Source: Actinomycetota bacterium
Lineage (GTDB): Bacteria > Actinomycetota > Acidimicrobiia > Acidimicrobiales > JAMCPD01
Reading direction: 5' to 3'
DNA: 54,986 nt
NCBI GenBank assembly: GCA_023379935.1
Contig: JAMCPD010000007.1
Location: 1-54,986, forward strand
The translations under genes were made by a program, and so were the position numbers. Positions 16,487-26,615 of this stretch are shown here, one piece after another. The stretch's first letter is position 1, and each line of letters opens with the position of its first letter. The notes beneath the pieces were generated by a model. That model was given only the letters and a program-made list of their open reading frames with translations, was not told the origin of the DNA and did no database searches.

Positions 16487-17821
16487 TCATTCGGTTCCGG
16501 CGGCGGTGGAGAAGGATAGGATGGCAAAGACTATAGACAGCAGAGCAATTGGAATGTCCATCCACAAAAAAGTTGTCTTATAACCGACATGTTGTGCAAT
16601 AAAACCAAGTACAAACGGAACAATAATAGATACAAGCCCAAGTACCGCAGTCAGTTCCGCATTAATTCGGGGTAGTTCTTCGGTAGGAACAGTTTCTACA
16701 ACAACTGTAAGTAAAATCGGAAAAGTTGCTCCATGAGCTATCCCCAAAATACCCATACCTAGGAAAAATATGCTTATAGACCTTCCAAATCCGATAAGCA
16801 GCATGCCTGCAAATGTTGCCGCCAGCGAAAGCCACAACAGTCCCAGTTTTCTTTGCGCGACTGAATGTATAGTTAAAAGGGCGCGTATCAACATTGATAC
16901 TGTAAAAAAAACTCCAAAAGCTATCTCCGCCATTACAGTGTTCATGCCATATCCGCTGTGCGCCAGTAAAACTCCAAAAGCTATGACCGCTATGAATGCT
17001 ATCTGATGAACCAGTTGTGCTGTGACCCCTTGGCGAAAAGTTTTATTGCGCCATAACTCCTTATTGTGCCATATGCCTGCAGAGATCCGCTGGTGAGTGG
17101 GTTTTCGTGCCTGATCCCATCCTGCCCATTCCTTTGCCGGGGTTTCTGCTTGCACCTTTTCCTCCTCCTTTATATCCGCCGGCTTATTAACCTGATTTAC
17201 CGGCATTGTTTTGATCATTGCAAATGCACCTATCAAGGGGAACAACCCGAAAAATATAAAAGCGATTCTCAGTGAACCAAGATCAAGTTTTAACACTTCA
17301 GCTTCGATAAACGGACCGAACAACAAACTTATGCTTAATGTGGTCGCAAATACCCCCATGACTCTACTGCCTTGATCTCCTGAAATCTGGCCGATTGAGG
17401 TTATTAAGCTTGGGAATGCAATACCACCGCCTATAGAGAAAACTACTGTTGCGGTGACATAAACAACTATATTGGTTGAAAAAGCAAAAATGAACATTGC
17501 TCCGGCCATGATTAGCAAAGCGCTAAAGAGTGCTTTGGTGATTTTAGCCGGGCTGACCTTAGAAGCAAGAACTGCTGTTACCAGTACGGTAATCAGGTTG
17601 CCTGTGGTAACTATGATGCCAATAGGTAAAGCTGACAGGTGCAGTGCTGTATGTCCAAAGACCGGGAAGGTGGTTTGAGCCATATTTTGACTTGATCTCA
17701 GTAAAAATGTTGTTACAAGCAGAGTAGGCCCCACAACTATATAAATCATAAATTGATTTACGAATTTTAGCCGTGATAAAGGGTTTTTCAATAGGGAACT
17801 TTGGGTGAAACAAGGGGCCAA
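16487..17821 (-). CDS. Major facilitator superfamily transporter
   Basis: 444 residues with twelve hydrophobic segments in two sixes and a long polar loop after the sixth (about 205-255, KPADIKEEEKVQAETPAKEWAGWDQARKP), the standard MFS layout. The annotated ATG at 17821 lies 34 bases inside the amidase gene. Alternatives are a TTG at 17791 overlapping the amidase stop, or ATG 17749 at the first helix. It is read in the same direction as the amidase and is probably co-transcribed, so import or export of an amide, ester or its product is possible. Substrate unknown. Confidence 0.85.
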   Translation of the reverse strand: MAPCFTQSSLLKNPLSRLKFVNQFMIYIVVGPTLLVTTFLLRSSQNMAQTTFPVFGHTALHLSALPIGIIVTTGNLITVLVTAVLASKVSPAKITKALFSALLIMAGAMFIFAFSTNIVVYVTATVVFSIGGGIAFPSLITSIGQISGDQGSRVMGVFATTLSISLLFGPFIEAEVLKLDLGSLRIAFIFFGLFPLIGAFAMIKTMPVNQVNKPADIKEEEKVQAETPAKEWAGWDQARKPTHQRISAGIWHNKELWRNKTFRQGVTAQLVHQIAFIAVIAFGVLLAHSGYGMNTVMAEIAFGVFFTVSMLIRALLTIHSVAQRKLGLLWLSLAATFAGMLLIGFGRSISIFFLGMGILGIAHGATFPILLTVVVETVPTEELPRINAELTAVLGLVSIIVPFVLGFIAQHVGYKTTFLWMDIPIALLSIVFAILSFSTAAGTE

Positions 17822-19206
17822 GGGTGCGTTTTTTCCACCAGCAAGGCGAGTTCAAGCAGTAGGGCTTCTTCGTGATGTTTACCAATTATTTGCAGTCCGA
17901 CCGGCAGCCCGTCGGCGGTTCCGATTGGAACGGAAATAGCAGGATTACCCGTTATGTTTGCCGGTATGGTCAAAGCGCCATTGTTGGCAAGGCTATTGAC
18001 AAGCCCTACTGTGTTGACCAGATCCACACCGTCAATAACTGTGGGAAGCGGACCCTCGGCTGTAAAGGCAATATCCGGGCTGACGGCCGCAGCAACAAAA
18101 TCCACCTGATCAAACAGGTTTGCCATGGCTTCATTTAGCTTACGTCTGGCGCTTTCTGCTTCTTGTGCCATTTTAGCATTGAAAGAATGCCACATTATAT
18201 TCAAACCAAACTCCATTTCAGGGGTGAGATCTTGAGCACAAGCGGGGTAACGATCACCCAAAGTTGCCAGGACACTTATCATGGCTGTGTTGGCCCAGTG
18301 AAAAACGATTTCAGGAAAAGTGACGTCAACATCCACCTGTTCACATCCACTGTGTTTTATGAGGGACTCTGTTGCGGTGACTATCTGCTCTTTAACCCGA
18401 CTGCTAACTACGGCTGAACCAGATAAATCCGGAAGTATGGCTATGCGTTTTCCCGTCAAGTCATAACTACCGAGTCCTTCTTCCCATCCTCCAACCTTTG
18501 GGAGGCTGTAGGGATCGTGTGAGTTGAACCCATTGCAGACGTCAAACCAACGTGCTGTGTCACGCACAGAACGGCTGAGACAACCTAAGGTTACGCTCAA
18601 GGGATTTATCTCTGCCAACGGGCCTCTTGGTATGCGTCCAAAAGTAGCTTTCAAACCAAGCAACCCGGAAAAGCCGGCAGGTATGCGTATGGATCCTCCC
18701 CCGTCTGATCCGCTTGCTATAGGTAACAGCCCCCCTGCAACTGCTGAAGCAGATCCACCGGATGATCCACCCGGTGTGCGTTGAAGGTCCCATGGATTTT
18801 TAGTAGTGCCGTGTAAACGAGTGCTTGTGTAGTTAGTCCCCCCGAACTCGCTTGCAGTAGTTTGAGCCAGCAGCACAGTACCGGCTTGACGTAAACGGGT
18901 AACCATGGTGGTGTTAATTGTGGATACATTTTCTTTTAAGACCAACGATGCCTGGGTGTATGGCCAGCCGTTTACTTGAGTGTCCAGTTCCTTTATTCCT
19001 ATCGGTACACCACCAAAAGGGAGCTGTATGTCTGCTTTCTCAGCTTGATCAAGCGCTTTTTCGGAATCTAAATATGATATGGCACCCAAATCGGAGGACT
19101 CGCATGCCTGTATTGAAGCGCGTGTAATTTCCAGAGGCGATACCTCCTTTTTACGGAAAGCTTCCACCAGAGAACAAGCATCATTTAACCATGGAGAATT
19201 TGTCAT
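17788..19206 (-). CDS. Amidase (amidase signature family)
   Basis: 472 residues. The Ser-Ser-Lys triad is visible as K72 in PIGIKELD, cis-Ser S148 in GGSSGGSAS, and nucleophile S172 in GSDGGGSIRIPA. The 24-residue spacing between the two serines is usual for the family. Such enzymes hydrolyse carboxamides; substrate is not readable from the sequence. It is not a clear GatA because no GatB/GatC genes are adjacent. It sits upstream of the MFS gene and divergent from the glucokinase gene. Confidence 0.9.
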   Translation of the reverse strand: MTNSPWLNDACSLVEAFRKKEVSPLEITRASIQACESSDLGAISYLDSEKALDQAEKADIQLPFGGVPIGIKELDTQVNGWPYTQASLVLKENVSTINTTMVTRLRQAGTVLLAQTTASEFGGTNYTSTRLHGTTKNPWDLQRTPGGSSGGSASAVAGGLLPIASGSDGGGSIRIPAGFSGLLGLKATFGRIPRGPLAEINPLSVTLGCLSRSVRDTARWFDVCNGFNSHDPYSLPKVGGWEEGLGSYDLTGKRIAILPDLSGSAVVSSRVKEQIVTATESLIKHSGCEQVDVDVTFPEIVFHWANTAMISVLATLGDRYPACAQDLTPEMEFGLNIMWHSFNAKMAQEAESARRKLNEAMANLFDQVDFVAAAVSPDIAFTAEGPLPTVIDGVDLVNTVGLVNSLANNGALTIPANITGNPAISVPIGTADGLPVGLQIIGKHHEEALLLELALLVEKTHPWPLVSPKVPY

Positions 19207-19268
19207 AATGAGCTACCTTATCGCAATAAGCCACACTATTGTACATTTGATAAGCTAAATTTAGATTC

Positions 19269-20084
19269 ATGGTGAAAAACATATACAAAAATGGAGAACT
19301 TGGCGAAGCCGCTAAGCTTGACGAGCATTTCGAAACAAAACGTCACCCTTTTACTCTTGCCGTTGATATTGGTGGTACAGGCTTAAAAGCTGCCGTTTTA
19401 GACATTTCAGGCGCTATGGTAACAGACAGAGTGCGTATACCTACCACTTATCCCTGCTCACCTCACAAGTTGATCGCTGATCTATGCGAGCTTGTCTCTC
19501 CGTTGGGCGAGTTTGACAGGGTTTCGGTTGGATTCCCCGGTGTGGTCCGTGAAGGACGGGTTATAACAGCTCCTCATTTTTCTACTGAACATGGTCCGGG
19601 AACACCAAAAGACAATAAACTCGTCGCAGCCTGGTCCGGCTTTAAGTTGGCTGATAAGCTGGCTAAGGAGTTCGGTAAACCGACCAGAGTTGCAAACGAT
19701 GCCGATCTACAAGGGTCGGCAGTAGTTGAAGGTAAAGGGGTTGAATTAGTGCTCACACTTGGCACCGGTGTCGGCACTGGACTGTTTGCGAACGGCAAAT
19801 TAGCTCCTCACCTTGAGCTGGCTCACCACCCATTTCACAAAGGGGAGACTTACAATGAACAACTTGGAGAGGTTGCTTTGCAGGCAGTTGGGGTAAAAAG
19901 CTGGAATAAACGCGTTGCTAAGGCGATAGAACTGTTAAACATTTTACTCAACTACGATCACCTTTATATCGGAGGAGGCAACGCCAAGAAACTTACACTT
20001 GATTTGCCGTCAAATGTTTCAACTGTAGATAATCTGGCTGGAATATTAGGCGGTATTAAGCTGTGGGAGCTGGACAGTTTTTAA
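19269..20084 (+). CDS. ppgK: Polyphosphate glucokinase-type ROK sugar kinase
   Basis: 271 residues with an ASKHA phosphate loop AVDIGGTGLKAAVLD (phosphate-1 motif at 33-40), VGFPGVVREG, a catalytic-base region VANDADLQG near residue 144 and LTLGTGVGTGLFANGKL. The C-terminal pattern (ELAHHPF..., EQLGEVALQAVGVKSWN, LYIGGGNAKKL) matches the polyphosphate/ATP-dependent glucokinases of actinobacteria. The enzyme phosphorylates glucose with polyphosphate or ATP. The N-terminus is about 25 residues longer than usual. A GH15 hydrolase and a glucose dehydrogenase elsewhere in the window also act on glucose. Confidence 0.8.
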   Translation: MVKNIYKNGELGEAAKLDEHFETKRHPFTLAVDIGGTGLKAAVLDISGAMVTDRVRIPTTYPCSPHKLIADLCELVSPLGEFDRVSVGFPGVVREGRVITAPHFSTEHGPGTPKDNKLVAAWSGFKLADKLAKEFGKPTRVANDADLQGSAVVEGKGVELVLTLGTGVGTGLFANGKLAPHLELAHHPFHKGETYNEQLGEVALQAVGVKSWNKRVAKAIELLNILLNYDHLYIGGGNAKKLTLDLPSNVSTVDNLAGILGGIKLWELDSF

Positions 20085-20103
20085 CCGGACAGCTTTTAAA
20101 TTA

Positions 20104-20133
20104 TTGTCAAGTGGGTGGTTGAGCTAGTATAGA
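20104..20133 (+). promoter_or_regulatory. Putative promoter of tRNA-Arg
   Basis: TTGTCA (20104-20109) and TATAGA (20128-20133) are spaced by 18 bases, about 35 bases before the tRNA. Confidence 0.5.
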
Positions 20134-20167
20134 GTATTATCTTATCGTTATAAATCCAAATTACCAA

Positions 20168-20243
20168 GCGCTCGTAGCTCAATGGATAGAGCATCTGACT
20201 ACGGATCAGAAGGTTGGGGGTTCAACTCCCTCCGAGCGCGCCA
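20168..20243 (+). tRNA. tRNA-Arg(ACG)
   Basis: Complete cloverleaf with acceptor GCGCTCG/CGAGCGC, anticodon stem TCTGA/TCAGA, loop CTACGGA (anticodon ACG), discriminator G and an encoded CCA. Its last 31 bases are repeated exactly at 28628-28658, marking it as the integration site of the neighbouring island. Confidence 0.97.
20211..20241. repeat. Island attachment site, left copy (31-bp direct repeat)
   Basis: AGGTTGGGGG followed by 21 more bases, ending GAGCGCGC, is the 3' end of tRNA-Arg (TpsiC arm and acceptor). The same 31 bases recur perfectly at 28628-28658. Flanking bases differ on both sides, so the repeat is exactly 31 bp. This is the classic signature of tyrosine-integrase insertion into a tRNA gene. 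Confidence 0.9.
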
Positions 20244-20317
20244 GATAAGTGCAGGTCACAGGGTATAAATGAAGAGTGGGAATAGGTAGGCACTTATGGC
20301 AATCCTTAAATTATCCT

Positions 20318-20580
20318 TTAAGGGTTGCTCCATGCCTGATTGAGCTTACGAGTAAGTTCTTCATCCAGTCCTGGCAGTAGGTGTTCATAAGTACCAAGAG
20401 TTACATTGATGGATGAATGTCCTAAACGCTCCATCATTGCCCTTGGGTGTGCTCCCTGATCTATGAGAATGGCCGCGAAAGTATGTCTAAGATCATGAAA
20501 ACGTGTTGACTCCGGCAAACCAGCCTGCCTTACCGCTGGCTTGAAATAATGATGCAGATTCACATTCGAAGTGCAACTTT
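20318..20580 (-). pseudogene. Tyrosine recombinase/integrase, C-terminal remnant
   Basis: The frame encodes the C-terminal catalytic half of a phage-type integrase: FHDLRHTFAAILIDQGA, then ERLGHSSINVTLGTYEHLLPG, giving the Arg, two His and the Tyr nucleophile of the active site. Only about 81-86 codons remain. Going upstream, the frame runs into a stop at the junction with an IS30-type transposase end, so the N-terminal and core-binding domains are gone. It lies next to the tRNA-Arg attachment site and was surely the island's integrase; it should now be inactive. Confidence 0.8.
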
Positions 20581-20582
20581 AA

Positions 20583-20680
20583 CTACTCTTGTAGCACTGT
20601 CCCAAAGAATGCTTCGTGAGGACTCTTGAAGTCAAGACACTTATGAGGACGGTGGTTGATCTTTTTCATGGCCATTAACA
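20583..20680 (-). mobile_element. IS30-family transposase C-terminal remnant
   Basis: On the minus strand, MKKINHRPHKCLDFKSPHEAFF followed by GTVLQE and a stop at 20583-20585 matches the conserved C-terminus of IS30 transposases (typical pattern INxRPRKCLxxKTPxEVF). Only about 30 codons survive. It abuts the truncated integrase, so insertion or deletion at this element probably cut the integrase. Confidence 0.65.
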
Positions 20681-21020
20681 CAACAACATGGCACCTGATG
20701 AGATAGACTATTTTACACATGGAACAGATGGACTACAGGTTGCCTGGGAAGTATAATGAAAGATACACGAGCAAGCCAATTCCCTCAGGTTGTCCAACAA
20801 ATGGTGACGGGGTGATCCCTGGTGACGACGCACTCGCCGCCATCAAACAGATAGAGGGATGCCGTCAGCAGTGAGAACTGTGGACAGAACATTAGGAAAC
20901 ATGAGCAGGCATTCGGACAGAAAGCGGATACTTTGGTATCATTGGTCCATGTCGACCAACCATTTCCATGGCCTTCTGGGCTTGGACCAGAACCGCTCTC
21001 GACGTTCGGAGGGTTGACCT
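20681..21020. other. Junction DNA between IS remnant and restriction genes
   Basis: No confident gene. A 51-codon frame from 20719 (MEQMDYRLPGKYNERYT...) to a TGA near 20873 is unrecognised and may be a remnant. Base composition switches to GC-rich from about 20990. GGAGGG at 21008-21013 is the ribosome site of the restriction gene. Confidence 0.4.
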
Positions 21021-24000
21021 GTGGCCAACGTCATTGAGAATCCGATTCTCAACTCGCCCTACGAGGTTCCGACCCGCTACTGGAAGTTCGACGACGACGG
21101 CATCACGGACCAGGTCCAGAAAGGCCGAAGGCCGTCCGCCTACTTTATGCCGATTCCCGCTGCCAAGCGGAGGCAAGCTGCTCAGGCACAGCTTGAGTTC
21201 GTCGAGTGGACGAAGGACCGGATCGAGGAGACCCGCTTTGTAAACGAAGTTAGGCGAGCGGTGGACCGTTGGCGTCTGGAGGGCTGGCCGGGAGCGACAG
21301 CGACGACTCGCCTGCTCCTCGAACACTGGAACGACCCGGAGCGAGAACGCCGACTCTTTTTCTGTCAAATTGAGGCAGCAGAGACAGCGATATGGTTCGC
21401 CGAGATTGCCGGCAAGACTGGTGCAGGTCGCTACTTCCTCAACGAGCTACAGCGGTACAACGAGGACGCCAACCCCGGACTGTTCCGAGTCGCCCACAAG
21501 ATGGCGACCGGCACAGGGAAGACAGCCGTGATGTCGATGATCATTGCCTGGCAGACCTTGAACAAGGCAGCCAGTCCCCACGATGGCCGTTTCTCTGATG
21601 CGTTCCTTGTCGTCGCTCCCGGCATCACAATCCGTGACCGGCTTCGGGTACTCTTCCCCGCAGACTCCGAGAACTACTACCGGGGGCTGGACGTAGTTCC
21701 TTCGCACCTAAGAGACCAGCTCGGCCAAGCGAGGATCGTCGTGACGAACTTTCATGGCTTTCTCCATCGGGAGAAGGTCTCTATGCCGAAGGCAACCCGT
21801 GAGTTACTTGGTGCCGATGTGCGGGGGGCATTTACGGAGACTCCCGATCAGATGGTCCGACGTGTGTGCCGTGACCTTGGGACGAAGAAGAACATCGTCG
21901 TCTTGAACGACGAAGCCCACCACTGCTACCGCCGCAAGCCAGATGACGAGGAAGAGGTTCTCGTTGGAGCCGAAGACCGGGCCGAGGCGAAGCAACGTGA
22001 TGAGGAGGCACGGGTCTGGCTCTCCGGGCTTGGGGCGATTGCGAACAAGATCGGAATCCGAACCGTGTACGACCTGTCGGCAACGCCGTTCTTTCTCAAG
22101 GGTTCGGGCTACCCTGAAGGGACGCTCTTTCCCTGGGTGGTCTCAGACTTCGGCCTCGTCGATGCAATCGAGGCTGGCCTCGTCAAGATTCCTCGGGTCC
22201 CAGTCGAGGACGACACTCTGCAAGAGGGCGGTGCTCCGACCTACCGGAACCTGTGGGGCCGGATTCGGGATGACCTTCCCAAGAAGGGGCGCAAGACAGA
22301 CGCTATCGAAGGTCCACCACAATTGCCTGCCCCGCTCCAGGGAGCGCTCCACAGCCTGTATGCCAACTACCAGAAGGCGTTTGAGCGCTGGGACGACGCT
22401 GGAGCTGATGGCTCGACGCCCCCTGTCTTCATCGTGGTCTGCAACAACACGAACGTCTCGAAACTCGTCTACGACTACGTTTCGGGGTTCGAGAAGACGA
22501 ATCAGGATGGATCAACGACGATCGTTCCCGGTGCGCTCGGGCTCTTCTCGAACGAACACGCTGGAGGCTGGGCACATCGGCCAGTGACGATCCTCGTGGA
22601 CTCCGAGCAGCTCGACCGAGGAGATGCGTTATCTCCAGAATTCAAGCGTGCCGCATCTGCAGAGATTGAGCAGTTCAAGCGAGAGTATCGAGAACGCTTC
22701 CCTGGAGCAGACGTTGAGAGCCTGACAGACGAGGACGTTCTTCGGGAGGTCATGAACACCGTCGGCAAGCCGGGAAGGCTCGGCAGCAATGTCCGCTGTG
22801 TCGTATCGGTGTCGATGTTGACCGAAGGATGGGATGCGACAACGGTCACGCACATCCTTGGGGTCCGGGCCTTCGGAACGCAGCTCCTCTGCGAGCAGGT
22901 GGTCGGTCGGGGCCTTCGTCGCCGGTCGTTTGCGCTCGACGACGACGGACGGTTCTCTCCCGAGTACGCCGAGGTCTACGGCGTGCCGTTCTCGTTCATT
23001 CCGGCCTCGGGCGCTACGAAGGAACCGCCACCACGCCAACCGATCACCCACGTGCGCTCGCTGCCCGAGCGTGCAGCAGCTCGGATCACGTTTCCCAGGC
23101 TCGACGGCTACCGCTGGGAGGTTCCGGACGAGAACCTTTATGCTGACTGGACGGACGAGTCAAAGATGCTCCTCGCCGCCCACCATGTCCCGACAACCAC
23201 GGAGGTTGCCGGGATCGTCGGGGAGACTGAGGTTCACACGCTCGACGATCTGAAGGCGCAGCGTCCCAAGACGGTAGCCTTCGAGCTGGCGAAGCTCGTG
23301 CTCGATCGGTACTTCCAGTACCCAGACTCTGCAGATGGTGACGGCATGGCGCAGGGTCCGAGGCCGTGGCTCTTCCCCAGGCTCGTCGAGATTTCTCGAT
23401 CGTGGATGGCTGAGTGCGTGAACTGTCAGGATCATGCCTTTCCCCAGCTTCTCCTTCTCCACGAGTATCGGAGCGATGCTGCTGAGCGCATCTACCACTC
23501 GATCGTTCGCACAGCCGGTGGAGAGCGCCGCCTACTTGCGATGCTCAAGCCGTACGACACGGTGGGATCAACAGAGTGGGTGGACTTCGACACGTCGAAG
23601 CCAGTACGCCAGACCGACCCCGACAAGTGCCATGTGAACTACACCGTGGCGGACAGCCGGTGGGAGCACGTGCTGGACCTAGCGCTCGAAGAGATTCCGG
23701 AGGTTCTTCGCTACGTGAAGAACCAGGGACTCGGCTTCATCATCCCATACAGCCTTGACGGACAGCCGAAGGCGTACTACCCGGACTTCCTCGTCGACCT
23801 CGACGATGGCCGGGGGGCCGACGATCCGCTGCACCTCATCATCGAAGTGTCTGGAGAACGAGACCGAGCGAAGCAGATCAAGGTGGACACTGCTCGCACG
23901 CTCTGGATTCCTGCTGTCAACAACGCCAAACGCTTCGGACGATGGCGGTTCGTCGAAGTCACCGATCCTTACGACGGTGCGGACATCATCCGCTCCATCG

Positions 24001-24032
24001 TTGCTGAGACCACACCTGCAGGAGCCATCTAA
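21021..24032 (+). CDS. Type III-like restriction endonuclease subunit (Res, DEAD/DEAH helicase-nuclease)
   Basis: 1003 residues with a GTG start preceded by GGAGGG. A superfamily 2 translocase carries Walker A ATGTGKT at 162-168, DEAH at 297-300, and SAT at 353-355. The helicase C-terminal part contains VSMLTEGWD and QVVGRGLRRRS. A PD-(D/E)xK-like nuclease region near 920-945 reads YYPDFLVDLDD...IIEVSGE. This fits the Res subunit of type III restriction systems, specifically the large BPTD_3080-like group. It should cleave DNA with the methyltransferase encoded next. Strongly GC-rich codon use, unlike its host neighbours, marks it as transferred. Confidence 0.88.
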   Translation: MANVIENPILNSPYEVPTRYWKFDDDGITDQVQKGRRPSAYFMPIPAAKRRQAAQAQLEFVEWTKDRIEETRFVNEVRRAVDRWRLEGWPGATATTRLLLEHWNDPERERRLFFCQIEAAETAIWFAEIAGKTGAGRYFLNELQRYNEDANPGLFRVAHKMATGTGKTAVMSMIIAWQTLNKAASPHDGRFSDAFLVVAPGITIRDRLRVLFPADSENYYRGLDVVPSHLRDQLGQARIVVTNFHGFLHREKVSMPKATRELLGADVRGAFTETPDQMVRRVCRDLGTKKNIVVLNDEAHHCYRRKPDDEEEVLVGAEDRAEAKQRDEEARVWLSGLGAIANKIGIRTVYDLSATPFFLKGSGYPEGTLFPWVVSDFGLVDAIEAGLVKIPRVPVEDDTLQEGGAPTYRNLWGRIRDDLPKKGRKTDAIEGPPQLPAPLQGALHSLYANYQKAFERWDDAGADGSTPPVFIVVCNNTNVSKLVYDYVSGFEKTNQDGSTTIVPGALGLFSNEHAGGWAHRPVTILVDSEQLDRGDALSPEFKRAASAEIEQFKREYRERFPGADVESLTDEDVLREVMNTVGKPGRLGSNVRCVVSVSMLTEGWDATTVTHILGVRAFGTQLLCEQVVGRGLRRRSFALDDDGRFSPEYAEVYGVPFSFIPASGATKEPPPRQPITHVRSLPERAAARITFPRLDGYRWEVPDENLYADWTDESKMLLAAHHVPTTTEVAGIVGETEVHTLDDLKAQRPKTVAFELAKLVLDRYFQYPDSADGDGMAQGPRPWLFPRLVEISRSWMAECVNCQDHAFPQLLLLHEYRSDAAERIYHSIVRTAGGERRLLAMLKPYDTVGSTEWVDFDTSKPVRQTDPDKCHVNYTVADSRWEHVLDLALEEIPEVLRYVKNQGLGFIIPYSLDGQPKAYYPDFLVDLDDGRGADDPLHLIIEVSGERDRAKQIKVDTARTLWIPAVNNAKRFGRWRFVEVTDPYDGADIIRSIVAETTPAGAI

Positions 24033-26596
24033 TGCCACCCCGTAAAGCGACTGCACCGAAGCAAGTCAAGTCAACGACCCATGCCGACAAGCGGACCAAC
24101 ATCCCGACCGAGGAGCTTCGGGATTTCGTTGCCGACGACGAGCGGAATCCGATACCCGTAACCTACGAGCGTCCGCTGCTCTACCCACGGGACCCCGATG
24201 CCGATCCCCAACTTGTCTGGAGGGGGAAGGATGAGCAGGACGCTGGCCCTCTGACCATTCCTGCGGTCCCTTTGTACATCCAAGAGAAGATCGACCCTCG
24301 GGCACTTGTCGAAGACCTGCGCCGTGCCGGCATGGCTGGCAAACCACAGGAACAGCTCCTGCTCTTCGAGGACTTCGATGGCCTCAAAGGGTACGAACAG
24401 GTGGAGTTCTACGAGCACGCTGCCAACTGGTCCAATCGAATGATCCTTGGCGATGCATTGCTCGTGATGAACAGCCTCGCCGAGAAGGAGAAGCTCCGAG
24501 GCCAGGTCCAGATGATTTATCTGGACCCACCATACGGCATCAAGTTCGGTTCCAATTGGCAGGTCTCTACCCGCAAGCGGGACGTAAAGGATGGCTCTGA
24601 CGCCAGTCGCCAACCTGAGCAAGTGCAGGCATTTCGGGATACGTGGCAAGACGGAACGCATTCGTACCTTTCATACCTACGAGATCGATTGACCGTCGCA
24701 CGAGAGCTGCTCACAGAGTCAGGTTCGCTCTTTGTTCAAATTGGGGATGAAAATGTCCATGTTGTGCGGTCATTACTCGATGAGGTCTTCGGTAGCGAGA
24801 ACTTCGTAGCGCAGATATTCTTCCAAACAACCTCAGGGCGCCAAGCGCAGCACCTTGACAGAGTTGGGAATTATGTCCTTTGGTATGCGCGACGCATCCA
24901 GTCGCTCAAGTCCCGAAAAGTATTCGTAGAAAAGAGCCGCAACTCCGGTGACCGCCCAAGCCTGGGTGACCTCCAGTCGCAGGGCATCAGTTCGTCAGGT
25001 TCATACCCAGTGGAGCTGGATGGTCGTATTTTCCGACCTCAGCCCGGCAACCATTGGAAAGTGACAGAAGATGGAATGCATCGACTCATCGTGGCTGGAC
25101 GAGTCGTCCCACAACGAACCGTTATTCGGTTCAAGAGCTTGCCTTCTGACATGCCCGTGCAGGCAATCACTGACGTGTGGACTGACACTGGAGGGGGTGC
25201 TGGTCGAGACAAAGTTTACGTAGTTCAGACGGGCACCAAAGTCGTTGAGCGCTGCATGCTCATGGCGACGGACCCTGGTGACCTGGTTCTCGATCCAACA
25301 TGCGGTTCTGGAACCACGGCGTTTGTTGCTGAGCAGTGGGGACGCCGCTGGATCACGATCGACACGAGCCGAGTCGCACTTGCACTCGCAAAAACCCGAC
25401 TGATGTCGGCTCGGTACCCCTTTTACCTCCTCGCCGACTCGGAAGAGGGAGCGAAGAAGGAACGGGGGCTGACGGGACACGAAATGCCCACCGTGCAGCA
25501 CCACTGCGATATCAGACACGGGTTCGTGTACGAGCGTGTCCCACATATCATGCTTGGCGACATCGCTCGCAACGAGAAGATCGTTCCCGGCCTGAGCCAA
25601 GAGGAGATCGATCACCTCATCTCGCTCGGCGCTGAACAGGAACCCTTGGTTGACCGGCCCTACGAAGACACCACGAAAGTCCGAGTCAGCGGTCGCTTTA
25701 CTGTCGAATCACTCTCGCCTCACCGCACGCTCGATGAGCCCAGTGGCTCGGGCAACGGCCATGAAGCGTCGTTCGTCTCCACAATTGTCGAGAATCTGCA
25801 GACTTCGGGAGTGCAGAACACGTTCCGTGGCGAGCGCCTGACGTTTGATGTACTCGAACCGTACGCAGGCGACGGCATTCTCCATGCCCACGGAACCATC
25901 ACGGACGCCGATGGCGAGGTCCGCACCGTAGCCATCATGATCGGGCCGGAGCACGGGACGGTCAGTCCGGACATGGTGAAGGATGCGGCTCGGGAAGCGC
26001 TCAAGGGAGCCGGATTCGACATTCTAGTTGTCTGCGGCTTCGCCTTCGAGGCGTACGCATCGGAGACCGCCAAGGAGTTTGCACCATCAGGAGACGGCTT
26101 CGTTGCTGCCGAAGACGAGCGCAAGATGGGACGGTTGCGAGTGCTCTTGACCCACATGAACCCCGATCTGGCCATGTCGAATGAGCTGCTCAAGAAGACT
26201 GGCTCCGGCAACCTGTTCACGGTGTTCGGCGAACCGGATATCACGATCACCCGCACAGGCGGAGAGATCATCATCGAAGTCCACGGGGTCGATGTCTACG
26301 ATCCAACGACCGGAGTCGTGCGACCGTCGTCGACGGATGACATCGCCTGTTGGTTCATCGACACTGACTACGACGGCGAACAGTTCTTCGTCCGCCACGC
26401 CTACTTCACCGGAGCAGACAAGCCGTACGAGAAGCTCCAGCGTTCGCTGAACGCCGACATCGACGAGGCAGCCTGGGCCTCCCTCTACTCGACGACGTCT
26501 CGACCGTTCCCGCCGCCAGCCACCGGACGGATCGCCGTGAAGGTCATCAACCACTATGGCGACGAGGTGCTGCAAGTATACGAGGTAGCGACGTGA
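24032..26596 (+). CDS. Type III-like DNA adenine methyltransferase (Mod)
   Basis: 854 residues; the ATG overlaps the last base of the restriction gene. DPPYGIKFG at 165-168 precedes the AdoMet-binding LDPTCGSGTTAF near 419-430, the beta-class order used by Mod subunits of type III systems. The following HLISLGAEQEP region and the large C-terminal part (residues ~500-854) presumably serve target recognition and interaction with the nuclease. It is longer than typical Mod proteins (about 650). It methylates the recognition site to protect host DNA and is needed for cleavage. Confidence 0.9.
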   Translation: MPPRKATAPKQVKSTTHADKRTNIPTEELRDFVADDERNPIPVTYERPLLYPRDPDADPQLVWRGKDEQDAGPLTIPAVPLYIQEKIDPRALVEDLRRAGMAGKPQEQLLLFEDFDGLKGYEQVEFYEHAANWSNRMILGDALLVMNSLAEKEKLRGQVQMIYLDPPYGIKFGSNWQVSTRKRDVKDGSDASRQPEQVQAFRDTWQDGTHSYLSYLRDRLTVARELLTESGSLFVQIGDENVHVVRSLLDEVFGSENFVAQIFFQTTSGRQAQHLDRVGNYVLWYARRIQSLKSRKVFVEKSRNSGDRPSLGDLQSQGISSSGSYPVELDGRIFRPQPGNHWKVTEDGMHRLIVAGRVVPQRTVIRFKSLPSDMPVQAITDVWTDTGGGAGRDKVYVVQTGTKVVERCMLMATDPGDLVLDPTCGSGTTAFVAEQWGRRWITIDTSRVALALAKTRLMSARYPFYLLADSEEGAKKERGLTGHEMPTVQHHCDIRHGFVYERVPHIMLGDIARNEKIVPGLSQEEIDHLISLGAEQEPLVDRPYEDTTKVRVSGRFTVESLSPHRTLDEPSGSGNGHEASFVSTIVENLQTSGVQNTFRGERLTFDVLEPYAGDGILHAHGTITDADGEVRTVAIMIGPEHGTVSPDMVKDAAREALKGAGFDILVVCGFAFEAYASETAKEFAPSGDGFVAAEDERKMGRLRVLLTHMNPDLAMSNELLKKTGSGNLFTVFGEPDITITRTGGEIIIEVHGVDVYDPTTGVVRPSSTDDIACWFIDTDYDGEQFFVRHAYFTGADKPYEKLQRSLNADIDEAAWASLYSTTSRPFPPPATGRIAVKVINHYGDEVLQVYEVAT

Positions 26597-26615
26597 AGCG
26601 GCCAGAAGGTCCGTA